Shown piece after piece: positions 19,790-31,117 of a stretch of 64,000 bases of DNA; the first letter of the stretch is position 1, and each line of letters starts with the position of its first letter. The notes below the pieces were generated by a model. The model was not told where the DNA came from and did no database searches. It worked only from the letters and a program-made list of their open reading frames with translations. The translations under genes were made by a program, and so were the position numbers. The stretch lies in contig NZ_JABVXC010000001.1 of assembly GCF_013349955.1 (NCBI RefSeq), positions 186,001-250,000 of the forward strand, in the 5' to 3' direction. The stretch comes from Onishia taeanensis. Its GTDB lineage: Bacteria; Pseudomonadota; Gammaproteobacteria; Pseudomonadales; Halomonadaceae.

Positions 19790-20146
19790 ATGGATTGCGT
19801 GCTGATCGAGGCGCTCGAAGTAGACACCGTGATCGGAGTCTACGACTGGGAGCGCGACATACTCCAGCGCCTGGTCCTCGACCTGGAGCTGGCTACCGAC
19901 ATTCGCCCTGCCGCGGCCGATGACGATATCGCCAAGACACTCGACTATGCGGCCATCAGCGAGCGCATCGCGACCTTCGCCGGCGAGCATGACTTCGCCC
20001 TGGTGGAGACCTTTGCCGAGCGCCTGGCCGCCACCCTGCGGGAAGAATTCGACATCGCCTGGCTGACCCTCACGGTGCGCAAGCCCGGCGCCGTGGCCAA
20101 TGCCAGCGCCGTTGGCGTGCGCATCACCCGGGGCGAGGCGTCATGA
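19790..20146 (+). CDS. folB: Dihydroneopterin aldolase
   Basis: This 118-residue enzyme cleaves 7,8-dihydroneopterin to hydroxymethyl-dihydropterin and glycolaldehyde in folate synthesis. The N-terminus DCVLIEALEVDTVIGVYDWER is characteristic, followed by KTLDYAAISERIATF, FALVETFAERLAATL and a closing VRKPGAVANASAVGVRITR. The ATG at 19790 fits the family start and has AGGTGG about 12 nt upstream; an upstream in-frame ATG would add 35 non-homologous residues. The stop overlaps the folK start by 4 bp (ATGA), coupling two consecutive steps. Confidence 0.95.
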   Translation: MDCVLIEALEVDTVIGVYDWERDILQRLVLDLELATDIRPAAADDDIAKTLDYAAISERIATFAGEHDFALVETFAERLAATLREEFDIAWLTLTVRKPGAVANASAVGVRITRGEAS

Positions 20147-20664
20147 ACCGCGTTACGGTCAGTATCGGCAGCAATATCGAGCGCGAGCAGCATGTCCGGG
20201 TCTGCCTCGACGCCCTTCACGCCTCCTTCGGTGAGCTTGCCGTGTCGCGGGTCTTCGAAAGCGAGCCGGTGGGTTTCGAAGACGGGCGCAACTTCTACAA
20301 CCTGGTGGCGGCCTTTGACAGCAACGCCTCGGTGGGCGAGCTGCAGGCCTGGTGCAAGCGCCTGGAATTCGCCAATGGCCGAGTGAAGAACAGCGCCAAG
20401 TTCAGCCCACGCACCCTCGATATCGACCTGCTGACGGTGGGCACACTCACCGGCGAGCATGACGGCATCGAACTGCCTCGCGACGAAATCACCGAGCATG
20501 CCTTCGTTCTCAAGCCGCTGGCCGAACTGCTGCCCGAGGCCACCCACCCGCTCAACGGCGAGCGCTATGACCGCCTGTGGCAAGCCTTCGATGCCGGCGA
20601 CCAGCGCCTGTGGCCGGTGGATTTCCACTGGCGACAGCAGTGGATCTCCCGCGCCGACGACTGA
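20143..20664 (+). CDS. folK: 2-amino-4-hydroxy-6-hydroxymethyldihydropteridine pyrophosphokinase
   Basis: This 173-residue HPPK transfers pyrophosphate from ATP to the product of FolB. Motifs are VSIGSNIEREQHVRVCLDAL, ESEPVGFEDGRNFYNLVAAF, the substrate-binding CKRLEFANGR, and FSPRTLDIDLLTVG with the metal-binding aspartates. It carries a short C-terminal extension (after PLAELLPEATHPLNGERY) usual in gammaproteobacterial relatives. It overlaps folB by 4 bp and is convergent with cca across an 89-bp gap in which I see no clear terminator. Confidence 0.95.
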   Translation: MNRVTVSIGSNIEREQHVRVCLDALHASFGELAVSRVFESEPVGFEDGRNFYNLVAAFDSNASVGELQAWCKRLEFANGRVKNSAKFSPRTLDIDLLTVGTLTGEHDGIELPRDEITEHAFVLKPLAELLPEATHPLNGERYDRLWQAFDAGDQRLWPVDFHWRQQWISRADD

Positions 20665-20753
20665 CCCCTTATCTCGGCCTGCCACGAGCGCGGCCTCACC
20701 CGCCGCCCTCTCACTTCCCTTGCCTTTATCCAGGGGCTGCCCCCAGCCCCCGG

Positions 20754-21938
20754 TCAGGTACCGGCGGCCAGCACCTCGGCGATCGCCGCCTGGCGCCGCC
20801 GATCGAGCTCCTCGCCCAACGCCTTGCCCTTGAAGCCTTCCTCGAGCAACACCTTGGGTGCAATCGCCTGGGCTGCCCGATAGGCCGCGCCCAGCGTGCG
20901 GGCGAGCCTGGGCGCGTCCAGCGCCAACAAGGCCAACTGGGGAGCCAGACGCTCGCCGCGCCGCCAGGCATCGATACTGTCATACCAGCCCAGCACCCGG
21001 CGCGCAGTGAGCGGGGCGGCCTCACTGTCCAGGCGCAGCGCTCGGGTGCGGGCAGCCTGGCGTGCCAGGTCAGCGTAGGCCTTGGGCAACTTGAGCCGCT
21101 CGGCGAGCGCGGCCCTGGCGTCGTCGTCGAGGTGCTCGAGGAGCCGCGCCCAGCGCCAGCGGCGCCGGCCGACCGTCATGCTGTCAGCATCACCTTCGGC
21201 CTCGGTCGTCCCATCAGCCTGTGGCGACGGCAGGCAATGCAGCCGCTCCAGGGCGGCGGCCATTGCCTCACGGTCTTCGACCAGCTCCGGCATCAGCACC
21301 GCCAGTGCCCCGCAGTCATCGAGGGACGTGAAGTAGGCCTCGGGGGATGGCTCGCCCAGCGCCTTTTCGGTTTCGGTCCAGACCCGCTCGGCAACCAAGT
21401 GGCCAAGCTCACCGCTATGGGCGAGTTCGCGCATCAGCGCCAGTGTATCCTCGGCGATCTCGAAGCCTAGACCCCGATAGCGGGCCAGAAAACGTGCAGT
21501 GCGCAGCACCCTCAGCGGGTCCTCGACGAAGGCCGGCGAGACGTGACGCAGCCGCCTGGCGGCGAGGTCCCGCTGGCCGTGATAAGGATCAACCAGGGTG
21601 CCGTCGACCGACTCGGCCATGGCGTTGATGGTCAGATCACGCCGCGCCAGATCCTCCTCGAGACTGACATCGGGGCTCGCGTGCACCACGAAGCCGGTAT
21701 AGCCGTGGCCGCGCTTGCGCTCGGTGCGCGCCAGCGCGTATTCCTCGTGGGTGACGGGGTGCAGGAAGACCGGAAAGTCGCGCCCCACTGGCGTGAAACC
21801 GCGCCGGGTCATGTCCTCGACACTTGCGCCCACTACCACCCAATCATGGTCATAGACCGGCCACCCCAGGCGCTCATCGCGCACCGCTCCCCCCACGCAA
21901 TAGACCTCTAGACCGTCAAGGAAACGATCGTCGCTCAT
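20754..21938 (-). CDS. cca: CCA-adding tRNA nucleotidyltransferase, HD domain degenerate
   Basis: This 394-residue enzyme adds or repairs the tRNA 3' CCA end. The catalytic head is intact: [29 protein letters not shown] with the DxD pair, [13 protein letters not shown], and [17 protein letters not shown]. coli Cca carries a C-terminal HD phosphohydrolase domain. Here the corresponding part (after about residue 225) lacks the HD motif and contains an acidic insert ([16 protein letters not shown]), so that activity is probably missing. The start overlaps the glpE stop by 4 bp. Confidence 0.93.
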   Translation of the reverse strand: MSDDRFLDGLEVYCVGGAVRDERLGWPVYDHDWVVVGASVEDMTRRGFTPVGRDFPVFLHPVTHEEYALARTERKRGHGYTGFVVHASPDVSLEEDLARRDLTINAMAESVDGTLVDPYHGQRDLAARRLRHVSPAFVEDPLRVLRTARFLARYRGLGFEIAEDTLALMRELAHSGELGHLVAERVWTETEKALGEPSPEAYFTSLDDCGALAVLMPELVEDREAMAAALERLHCLPSPQADGTTEAEGDADSMTVGRRRWRWARLLEHLDDDARAALAERLKLPKAYADLARQAARTRALRLDSEAAPLTARRVLGWYDSIDAWRRGERLAPQLALLALDAPRLARTLGAAYRAAQAIAPKVLLEEGFKGKALGEELDRRRQAAIAEVLAAGT

Positions 21939-22273
21939 GCCGGCGCCGTGGCCACGCGGGTGGGATGCTGGCCGGCCCAGGCGGTAAAGCCGCCGTCCAG
22001 GCTGTAGACCTGGGAATAGCCCTGACCGGCGAGCCAGGTAGCCGCCTGCTGGCTGGAATGCCCGTGGTAGCAGACCACCACCAGGGCGGCGTCCTTGGGC
22101 GTCTCGTCAAGCAGAGCCCCAACGCTGGTGTTGTCCAGGTGTCGGCTCGCCGGGATATGGCCGCGGGCAAAGCTCATCGGATCACGAATATCGACCAGCG
22201 TCAGCGGCTCACCCTCGTCCAGCCAGGCTTTCAGGGTGGCAATGTCCAGGTGCTCGAAGGGCGTCGCGCTCAT
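21935..22273 (-). CDS. glpE: Single-domain rhodanese (thiosulfate sulfurtransferase GlpE)
   Basis: This 112-residue single rhodanese domain has the persulfide-forming cysteine in the loop [16 protein letters not shown], preceded by [25 protein letters not shown] and followed by [16 protein letters not shown]. The C-Y-H-G-H-S-S loop is typical of GlpE. It would transfer sulfur from thiosulfate to thiol acceptors in the cytoplasm. It lies between apaH and cca, with a 4-bp overlap with cca and a 55-bp gap after apaH, suggesting one transcript. Confidence 0.93.
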   Translation of the reverse strand: MSATPFEHLDIATLKAWLDEGEPLTLVDIRDPMSFARGHIPASRHLDNTSVGALLDETPKDAALVVVCYHGHSSQQAATWLAGQGYSQVYSLDGGFTAWAGQHPTRVATAPA

Positions 22274-22328
22274 GGTAACTCCAGGGGAATAGAGGATAAA
22301 AACGGCAAGAAGGAAGAACGCGGGGCAG

Positions 22329-23150
22329 TCAGCCCCGGGCCAGGCTCATTTGACGGATACGCTTGCCAGTGGTTAGGTCCAGCGCGGTCAGGCTGCCCCC
22401 CCACACGCATCCGGTATCCAGTGCCTCGGCGCGCACTCGACTGCCCGGGGTCGCCCCTTCCAGGGCCGCCCAATGGCCGAACAGGATATGGGGGTCGTCC
22501 TCGCGGGCATAGCTGAACCAGGGGGCGAAGCCATCAGGCGCCGAGTCGAGCCCCTCCTTGGCCGAGAAGTCGAGATGCCCGCCGGGGTCGACAAAGCGCA
22601 TGCGGGTGAAGGCGTTGACGATGAAGCGCGCACGCTCGATACCGTCGAGATCATCCTGCCAGCGGTTGGGGCGATTGCCATACATCTGGGCAAGGAAGTC
22701 GCCAGCGTCGGCGGCGAGCCGGGCCTCGACCTCGGCGGCGAGCGCCTGGGCCTTGGCGGCCGACCATTCGGGGAGCAGCCCGGCATGGCACATCACCCTG
22801 TCGCCATCCTGGCGCGGCTCACGCACCATCAGCGGCTGCTGCTGCAACCAGTCGAGCAGCACCTCCCGGTCCGGCGCCTCGAGAATCGGTGCCAGGGTGT
22901 CTGAGCGCTTGGTAGAGGCTCCCCCCCGGGCAACCGCCAGCAAATGCAGGTCATGATTGCCGAGTACCACCTGTACCGAATCCCCAAGCGCCATCACCTC
23001 GCGCAGGCATTCCAACGAACCTGGTCCACGGTTGACCAGATCGCCGGCCAGCCACAGCCGATCGCGGCCCGGCGCGAAGTCGAGCCGCTCGAGCAGCGCC
23101 ACGAACTCCCGGTGGCAGCCCTGCAGATCGCCGATCGCATAGGTGGTCAT
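22329..23150 (-). CDS. apaH: Symmetrical bis(5'-nucleosyl)-tetraphosphatase
   Basis: This 273-residue metallophosphatase hydrolyses Ap4A to two ADP and controls stress-related dinucleotides and RNA caps. The PPP-family metal motifs are visible: TYAIGDLQGCHREF, LAGDLVNRGPGSLECLRE and VVLGNHDLHLLAVARG, with VMCHAGLLPEW later. It is the last gene of the lptD-surA-pdxA-rsmA-apaG-apaH run, an order conserved in E. coli, with a 47-bp gap after apaG. Confidence 0.97.
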   Translation of the reverse strand: MTTYAIGDLQGCHREFVALLERLDFAPGRDRLWLAGDLVNRGPGSLECLREVMALGDSVQVVLGNHDLHLLAVARGGASTKRSDTLAPILEAPDREVLLDWLQQQPLMVREPRQDGDRVMCHAGLLPEWSAAKAQALAAEVEARLAADAGDFLAQMYGNRPNRWQDDLDGIERARFIVNAFTRMRFVDPGGHLDFSAKEGLDSAPDGFAPWFSYAREDDPHILFGHWAALEGATPGSRVRAEALDTGCVWGGSLTALDLTTGKRIRQMSLARG

Positions 23151-23197
23151 GGCATCTCCTGGTTAGGTAGCGAATAAAACGAGTAATAACGCCGCGT

Positions 23198-23596
23198 TCA
23201 ATGCACCTGATGGGGGCCGGCGAGGCGAAAGGGGGCGATGGGCACCTCGATATGCTGCTGAGTCGCGGCATCGACGCAGGTATAGTCACCTTCCATAACG
23301 CCCACAGGCCCATCCAGCACCGCGCGGCTGGTATAGGAAAAGGTCTGGCCGGGGCCGATCATGGGCTGCCTGCCCACCACCCCCTTGCCACGCACTTCCT
23401 GCACCTTGCCGCTGCTCTGGGTGATTTTCCAATGCCGTGCCAGCAGCTGAACGCTGTGGGACGAGTGGTTATGCACGGTAACGGTGTAACTGAACACGTA
23501 GCGGGACTCGGCTTCGTCGGATTCCTCGGCGCGAAAGGCCGGCTCGACATCGACGGAGAGCGCCGCCATCGTCGCCTTGAGGGAACTGTCAGTCAT
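23198..23596 (-). CDS. apaG: ApaG protein (Co2+/Mg2+ efflux-associated family)
   Basis: This 132-residue beta-sandwich protein has the ApaG features ESRYVFSYTVTVHNHSSHSVQLLARHW, VRGKGVVGRQPMIGPGQTFSYTS and GVMEGDYTCVD. Its biochemical role is not settled; in E. coli it neighbours apaH and has been linked to Co2+ resistance. The ATG at 23596 is chosen because it overlaps the rsmA stop (ATGA) and gives the family length; a longer frame upstream is an rsmA shadow. Confidence 0.93.
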   Translation of the reverse strand: MTDSSLKATMAALSVDVEPAFRAEESDEAESRYVFSYTVTVHNHSSHSVQLLARHWKITQSSGKVQEVRGKGVVGRQPMIGPGQTFSYTSRAVLDGPVGVMEGDYTCVDAATQQHIEVPIAPFRLAGPHQVH

Positions 23597-24399
23597 GCGA
23601 CTTCCTCGGCCAGGTGGTCGGCGATGCGAACGAACTCCTCGACGGAGAGGGTCTGCGGGCGCCGGGTCGGATCGATGCCCAGGGCTTCCAGGGCCTCGGC
23701 GGAGACGCGTCCCTTGAGGTTGTTGCGCAGGGTCTTGCGGCGCTGACCAAAGGCCTCGCGGACCAAATCGAACAGCAGGGCCGAATCCTTGGCCGGATGC
23801 GGCAAGGTCCCGTGAGGTGTCAGCCGCACGATGGCCGACTCGACCTTGGGCTGCGGCACGAAGGCCTCCGGCGGCACCACGAACAGCGATTCGACCTGAC
23901 AATGGTATTGCGCCAGCACCGACAGCCGTCCCCAGTGAGTGCTGCCAGGCTCGGCGGCCAGTCGCTCGACCACTTCCTTCTGCAGCATGAAGTGCATGTC
24001 GGCAACCGCCCCAGTGGCCTCGAGCAGGTGCACGATCAGCGGCGTGGATATGTTGTAGGGCAGATTGCCCACCACTCGCAACGCCGGGCCGTCGCCGCGC
24101 AGGTCGGCGAAGTCGAAGGCCAGGGCATCGCCCTCATGAATCACGAAATCAGGATACTGGAAGAACTGCACACGCAGGCCGGGAATCAAGTCGCGATCGA
24201 GCTCGATGACCTCCAGGACGCCGCCGGCAGCCTCGATCAGCGGCTCGGTCAGCGCCCCCTGGCCGGGGCCGATTTCGACCAGGCGCTCGCCGGCACGCGG
24301 GTCGATGGCCCGCACGATGCGCGAGATGATGCCCGTATCGCGCAGGAAGTTCTGGCCGAAGCGCTTGCGGGCCCGGTGCATGGGTGGGCGTGAAGACAT
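23593..24399 (-). CDS. rsmA: 16S rRNA (A1518/A1519-N6) dimethyltransferase
   Basis: This 268-residue SAM-dependent methyltransferase dimethylates two adenines in the 3' end of 16S rRNA. Signature segments are RKRFGQNFLRD, LVEIGPGQGALTEPLI, VIELDRDL, and the N-P-P-Y-like VVGNLPYNISTPLIVHLL. The start at 24399 (MSSRPPMHRARKRF) has AGGA about 11 nt upstream. The next ATG (24381) has none, and a longer frame adds non-homologous residues. It overlaps apaG by 4 bp. Confidence 0.95.
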   Translation of the reverse strand: MSSRPPMHRARKRFGQNFLRDTGIISRIVRAIDPRAGERLVEIGPGQGALTEPLIEAAGGVLEVIELDRDLIPGLRVQFFQYPDFVIHEGDALAFDFADLRGDGPALRVVGNLPYNISTPLIVHLLEATGAVADMHFMLQKEVVERLAAEPGSTHWGRLSVLAQYHCQVESLFVVPPEAFVPQPKVESAIVRLTPHGTLPHPAKDSALLFDLVREAFGQRRKTLRNNLKGRVSAEALEALGIDPTRRPQTLSVEEFVRIADHLAEEVA

Positions 24400-24515
24400 G
24401 CGATGGATGATCCTTTGGTTCTGACAGGAGTTGGCGCTTACCGACAGCGAGTCCAACACCGATTTTCGATGGCAGCCCAGCACGCTTGCGGGAATAAACG
24501 CTCGGTTAAGGCCGG

Positions 24516-25583
24516 CTAGGACAGGGTACCGCAGGCGGCCATCTCGGCCGCCAGATTCAAGGCGACGCGCAGGCTGCCGGCATCCGCGATGCCACGCCCG
24601 GCAAGATCCAGGGCGGTGCCGTGGTCCACCGAGGTGCGTACCAGAGGCAGCCCCAGCGTAATGTTAGCGGCACGCCCGAAGCCTGCGTACTTGAGCACGG
24701 CGAGTCCCTGGTCATGATACATCGCCAGCACCGCATCGGCGTCATCGAGATGGCGCGGAGTGAAGAGGGTATCGGCGGGATAGGGACCACGCACGTCGAG
24801 CCCTTCGGCTGCCAGGCGCTCAAGCGTCGGGGTGATGGTCTCGAGTTCCTCGCGGCCGAGATGACCATCCTCGCCGGCATGGGGATTCAACCCACAGACC
24901 TTGAGCCGCGGCGCGGCGAGGCCGAAATAGCGTTTCAGGTCGGCATCGAGAATGCGCAGCACCCGGCTCAGCCCCTCGGCGGTAATGGCATCGGCGACCT
25001 CGCGCAGTGGCAGGTGCGTCGTAGCCAGTGCTACCCGCAGGGGGCAACGCACCGGACCACCGAGCTGCCCGTGGAGCGCCTGGTCGGTGGCGAGCATCAT
25101 CACCACCTCCTCGACCCCGCAGGCATCGCGCAGGTACTCGGTATGGCCGGTAAAGCCGGTCTGGCCACCCTCGATGATCACGCCCTTGTGCAGAGGCGCG
25201 GTCACCATGCCCTGGGCCTTTCCCTCGCGACAGGCGGCGACGGCCAGGTCCAGCGTTTCGAGTACATAGGCGCCGTTGGCAGGATCGAGCTCGCCGACAC
25301 GGCACGGCGCCTTGAGGGCCACCGGCCACACCGGTAGCACGCCGGTGTGCGGCGCCGGCAGCGACTCGCCAGGCTCCAGCACCTTGACGGTTACGCCAAG
25401 CCCCAGCTTGCGCGCTCGCTCCTGGAGCAGCGAGGGATCCCCCACCGCCACGACGCTGAAACCTGAGGCATCGCCGGCGCCTGGTGCGCCCATCGCGACG
25501 CCCTCGGCGGCCAGCATCAGCGCCAGTTCGGGGCCGACCCCGGCGGGCTCGCCGGTGGTCAGCGCCAGTACCGGCGGATTCAT
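24516..25583 (-). CDS. pdxA: 4-hydroxythreonine-4-phosphate dehydrogenase
   Basis: This 355-residue NAD-dependent enzyme of pyridoxal phosphate synthesis begins LALTTGEPAGVGPELALML. It carries metal-binding histidine contexts in HTEYLRDACG, GLNPHAGEDGHLGREE and AMYHDQGLAVLKYAGFGRAAN, and ends in PLVRTSVDHGTALDLAGRG. It overlaps the surA stop by 4 bp and precedes rsmA, the order seen in E. coli. Confidence 0.96.
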   Translation of the reverse strand: MNPPVLALTTGEPAGVGPELALMLAAEGVAMGAPGAGDASGFSVVAVGDPSLLQERARKLGLGVTVKVLEPGESLPAPHTGVLPVWPVALKAPCRVGELDPANGAYVLETLDLAVAACREGKAQGMVTAPLHKGVIIEGGQTGFTGHTEYLRDACGVEEVVMMLATDQALHGQLGGPVRCPLRVALATTHLPLREVADAITAEGLSRVLRILDADLKRYFGLAAPRLKVCGLNPHAGEDGHLGREELETITPTLERLAAEGLDVRGPYPADTLFTPRHLDDADAVLAMYHDQGLAVLKYAGFGRAANITLGLPLVRTSVDHGTALDLAGRGIADAGSLRVALNLAAEMAACGTLS

Positions 25584-26572
25584 GATGCGCCGGACTCATT
25601 CAAGCGATTATCGATGTAGGCACCGGCGCGAATCTCCTGCAGCCAGACCTCCATCTCATCATTGGCCTTGCGCTGGAAGAGGGTCTGGCGGACCTGGTCG
25701 CGCTGGGTCAGATTGCGGCCCTGGCCGCCTTCGCGGTCGGCAAGTTTGACCAGGTGGAAGCCGCTGGGGCTTCTGATCGGCGCTGAGACCTCGCCCACAT
25801 CCAGAGACGGCACCGCATCGGTGAAGATGCTGGGTATCTCGGCAGCCGCACGCCAACCCAGATCGCCGCCGTCGAGCGCCTGGCCGCCGTCGGACTCGGC
25901 GGCCGCCAGACTGGCGAAATCGGCGCCATTCTCGAGCTGGCGATGCAAGTCCTCAATCTTGGCGCGAGCGTCGTCGATCTGCGCCTGGCTGGGCGACTGG
26001 GGCAGCGCGACCATGATGTGCGACAGGCGATAGCGCACGTCGTCGTTGCCGCCCTGCTGCTCCAGATAGCGGTCCACCTCGCGCTCGCTGACGGTGACCC
26101 GACTGGCCACCCGGCGCTGCTGAAGCTGGCGCATCAGGAGCTCACGGCGCACGTCCTCGCGCACCGCAGCCAACGTCAAGCCATCGGCCTCGAGGGTATC
26201 GGCGAACTGCTCGAGGCTCATGCCGTTATTCTCGGCGATACCGCGAACCGTGCGATTGAGTTCGGTGTCGTCGACGCTCAGGTTGGCATCACGGGCCATC
26301 TGCAGCTGGATTTCCTCGACGATCATGCGATCCAGCACCTGCTGCTCGAGCGCCGCATCGCTTGGCGGTGTAACACCGCGCTGGGAGAGCTGATCACGTG
26401 CCCGGGCGACTCGGCTCTCGAGCTCGCTATACATGATCGCGCCCTCGTTGACGACCGCCACGATATGATCGAGCGGTTTTAACTGCTGGGCCGTTGCCGT
26501 CAGCGGGGCCACGCCCAAGGGCAGGGCCATCATCAGGGCCATGGCCAGCGGGGCGATCAGTCGACTACGCAT
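25580..26572 (-). CDS. surA: Periplasmic chaperone SurA, short form with one parvulin domain
   Basis: This 330-residue periplasmic chaperone for outer-membrane proteins has a signal peptide at residues 1-27 (ending ATAQQ). A SurA N-terminal core follows (LDHIVAVVNEGAIMYSELESR, AALEQQVLDRMIVEEIQLQ). There is one PPIase domain (YRLSHIMVALPQSPS to SGFHLVKLADREGG). E. coli SurA has about 428 residues and two parvulin domains, so this form appears to lack one. The ATG at 26572 has GAGGT 4 nt upstream. It lies 50 bp after lptD, whose product is a major SurA client. Confidence 0.93.
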   Translation of the reverse strand: MRSRLIAPLAMALMMALPLGVAPLTATAQQLKPLDHIVAVVNEGAIMYSELESRVARARDQLSQRGVTPPSDAALEQQVLDRMIVEEIQLQMARDANLSVDDTELNRTVRGIAENNGMSLEQFADTLEADGLTLAAVREDVRRELLMRQLQQRRVASRVTVSEREVDRYLEQQGGNDDVRYRLSHIMVALPQSPSQAQIDDARAKIEDLHRQLENGADFASLAAAESDGGQALDGGDLGWRAAAEIPSIFTDAVPSLDVGEVSAPIRSPSGFHLVKLADREGGQGRNLTQRDQVRQTLFQRKANDEMEVWLQEIRAGAYIDNRLNESGAS

Positions 26573-26622
26573 ATATACCTCATTGACTCGTCTCATGTGT
26601 CGATGCCTTCGCGCCGAGGCGC

Positions 26623-29070
26623 TCAAAAGGCGGTGGAGCGATAGCCTGGAATGGCCTGCTCGAAGTAACTGTCGGCTTCCTGGCCCACTCCGCCGAGGCC
26701 CTTGAAGATGAAGCGCAGGAAGATGCCGCGATCGGTGTAGTCGTCGGCGATGGTGTTGGCGGTGTCGTTGTCCTCGACCCAGTCGCGCCATACCAGCTGC
26801 AGACCATAGCAGCAGTCGTTCCATTGCACACCCGCCAGGCGCTCCAGTGAGCGGCCATTGGTGTTGTCATACAGATAGCGGCCGATCAGGTCGACTTGAT
26901 TGCTGGCTCGCAGCGCAAAGGACACATCGAACTCTTCGCGGTTGTAACCGAGCCTATCCTCGGGGTCGTCGGCAGAGGGGTCAAAGCCCTGCAGCTCCCA
27001 GCGATACCCGAGGTTCAGCACATGGCCGCGGGGATCCCGGTAGGCCAGGTCGATCCCGTTGCGTTCGGTCACTTCCCGCTCGGTGTCATAGAGCCAGGCG
27101 TAGCGAGTGCTCCAGTGATCGCTGATCTGCCAGTCGATCTTCGTCACCAGCGGGGTGCGATCGCGGGTCGCGCGATACCAGGCCGCGTAGTTGGTGTCGC
27201 GATTCGGCAGCGTATCCGGATCGCCGTTCATGTCGATGTAGCGATCTTCGAAGTAAAAGCCCTGGCCGACACCGATATCGAGGCGTTGGCGGCCGCTGTC
27301 ATCCTCGAGGAACCGGGAGCTGAGACCGGCCGACAGGCGGTTGAGATCGCCCACCCGGTCCACCCCGGAGAAGCGATAGGGCGACCACAGCTGCCCCCAG
27401 GAGAAGGCCTGCTCGTTGGTATCGAAGTCCGGGAAGTCCTGCTGATCCTCCGCTGGTACATAGGCGTAGTTGAGGCGCGGCTCCAGGGTCTGTCGGTAGT
27501 CATCACCGAAGGCCGAGAGATCACGCTCGAAGACCAGGCCGCCATCCAGCGAACTGACCGGCACGGTACGCGATAGGGTAGTGTCGCGATCGGTGTTCAG
27601 GTTGCCGTAGTCGAGCTCGTAGGCGGTATGCAGCAGCTCCACCTTGGGCTCCAGGAAGCCCCAGCTGGGATCGGCTCGCCACCCCAGCGCCGGCGCCAGA
27701 TGCACACGGCTACCGGTCGCGGCCTCGCGCAACGGCACTTGCTGCTCGATGACATCACGCCAGAAGTAGGTCGCGTTGGAGCGCCACTGCTGATAGAAGC
27801 CGCTGTCCTGATCCCAGCGAGCATTGGCGGTCAGGCTCGGCAACCGGTAGAACGGCTTGTCACGCTCGGCCAGCGGGTAGTCGAGCCGCTGATACCCCTG
27901 GGCACGGGCCTCGAGCTGCCAGGTCTCGCCGCTGTAGTCGAACAGTGCCAGTCGCGGCAAATAGGCGGTATCGGATTCGCCAAAATCGCGACCGAAATCA
28001 TCGAAGTAACGCCCGTCGCTGGCGGCACCATAGGCGAGCCGGTAATCCATGCGCTGGTTCAACCGGCCTTGATGGCGATAGTCCACATACCAGCGATCCT
28101 CGCCCTCGAAGGCATCGGGCGGATCATTGGGGTTGGATGAACTCTTACCCTGATCATTGGCCAGATAGGCGCCCTCGATCGTGCCGGCATAGCCCTGTTG
28201 CGAAGGGCCCTGCTGCAAATAGCGGAACTCGCCGCCCAGCAGCAAGCCACGATCACTGATAAAGCGCGGCGTCAGGGTCGCGTCGTAATTCGGCGCCAGG
28301 TTGAAGTAATAGGGCTGGGCATAGTCGAGGCCATCGCCGGAGGCACTGAGCACCGGCCACAGGAAGCCACTCTGGCGTCGGTCATCGATCGGGAAGCGTA
28401 CCCAGGGCCAGTAGAAGACCGGTACATCTTGGACCTCGAGGCGAGCATGGGTGGCGGTCCCGAACCCTGCCTCGCGATCCAGCAGGATATCGCTGCCCAC
28501 CAGCCGCCACGCCTGACTGCCCGGCTCACAGGTCGTGAAACTGGCATCGGTCAGCTGATAGCGGCCATCCTCGAGACGGGCCAACCGCTGGGCGTCGCCA
28601 CGCAGGCGCGCCTCGTGGGCCACATAGTGAGCGACATCCACCGAGGCCGCATCGCTTTGCAGTGCCACCTCGGCGGAATCGCCGCGCACCAGCAGCCCCT
28701 GATCACGCAGGGCCAGCGGCCCCGTTACCTGGGCTCGCTCCCGCGCGGGTCCAACCCGCACCTCGGGCGCCTCGACCTGGCTGTTATCGCGGCGCAGCAG
28801 CACCTCGCCGGCCAGACTCACCGAGCCGTCTTCGCCATAGCGGGCTCGGTCCGAGGAAGAACGGACGTCACCGGGAGTATCGGCGGCGGGCAGCCGGTAG
28901 GCCGGCATCACGTAGCGGCCGCGGCACAGCGCATCTGACGGCGCATCATCGCCCCAGGGTTGCCAGTCGAGCTGTTCCGCTGGCAGGGGCGCCGGCGGCG
29001 CTGCCAGGGCATTACCGCCGGCAACGGCGGTAATGCCGGCCAGGGCAGTCCAGTAGAGTCGCTTGCCCAT
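26623..29070 (-). CDS. lptD: LPS-assembly protein LptD
   Basis: This 815-residue outer-membrane protein inserts lipopolysaccharide into the outer leaflet with LptE. A signal peptide (about residues 1-23) is followed by a LptA-like periplasmic domain (GEVLLRRDNSQVEAPEVRV, LTDASFTTCEPGSQAW) and a long beta-barrel (FYWPWVRFPIDDRRQSGFLWP). The four cysteines needed for disulfide rearrangement are at 49, 181 and the adjacent pair near 753-754 (NDCCYG). It is the first gene of the surA-pdxA-rsmA-apaGH run and divergent from amgK-murU. Confidence 0.96.
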   Translation of the reverse strand: MGKRLYWTALAGITAVAGGNALAAPPAPLPAEQLDWQPWGDDAPSDALCRGRYVMPAYRLPAADTPGDVRSSSDRARYGEDGSVSLAGEVLLRRDNSQVEAPEVRVGPARERAQVTGPLALRDQGLLVRGDSAEVALQSDAASVDVAHYVAHEARLRGDAQRLARLEDGRYQLTDASFTTCEPGSQAWRLVGSDILLDREAGFGTATHARLEVQDVPVFYWPWVRFPIDDRRQSGFLWPVLSASGDGLDYAQPYYFNLAPNYDATLTPRFISDRGLLLGGEFRYLQQGPSQQGYAGTIEGAYLANDQGKSSSNPNDPPDAFEGEDRWYVDYRHQGRLNQRMDYRLAYGAASDGRYFDDFGRDFGESDTAYLPRLALFDYSGETWQLEARAQGYQRLDYPLAERDKPFYRLPSLTANARWDQDSGFYQQWRSNATYFWRDVIEQQVPLREAATGSRVHLAPALGWRADPSWGFLEPKVELLHTAYELDYGNLNTDRDTTLSRTVPVSSLDGGLVFERDLSAFGDDYRQTLEPRLNYAYVPAEDQQDFPDFDTNEQAFSWGQLWSPYRFSGVDRVGDLNRLSAGLSSRFLEDDSGRQRLDIGVGQGFYFEDRYIDMNGDPDTLPNRDTNYAAWYRATRDRTPLVTKIDWQISDHWSTRYAWLYDTEREVTERNGIDLAYRDPRGHVLNLGYRWELQGFDPSADDPEDRLGYNREEFDVSFALRASNQVDLIGRYLYDNTNGRSLERLAGVQWNDCCYGLQLVWRDWVEDNDTANTIADDYTDRGIFLRFIFKGLGGVGQEADSYFEQAIPGYRSTAF

Positions 29071-29102
29071 CTTCCTCGCTGTCCTTGACGGGTGAAATCG
29101 GT

Positions 29103-29108
29103 ATTATA
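29103..29108 (-). promoter_or_regulatory. -10 box for lptD
   Basis: On the minus strand a consensus TATAAT lies about 33 bp upstream of the lptD ATG. The -35 at 17 bp spacing (GCAGAC) is poor, so this is tentative. Confidence 0.3.
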
Positions 29109-29257
29109 CAGGCCGAGTCCCGGCTGTCTGCCACCGCTCGGCCGGCGCCGCTTGTCTATCGATGATCCGGCCATTGACGAGCACGGATTTCAGCATGCGT
29201 TGCGCCCCGATGAGCGTCAACAACAACGCCGCGACACGCATCACCACAGGAGAGCCC

Positions 29258-30987
<1,730 letters not shown>

Positions 30988-31117
30988 ATGCCTCGTTTTT
31001 CTTGTGTAGCGCAAGACGCAGCGCCGAACGCCTCGTTAGCGCCAATGACCGCGCACCACCCCATGGGTGACGTGTTCATCCCCTCTTTATATCGATGCCA
31101 GACGGAGAAGATGCCTC

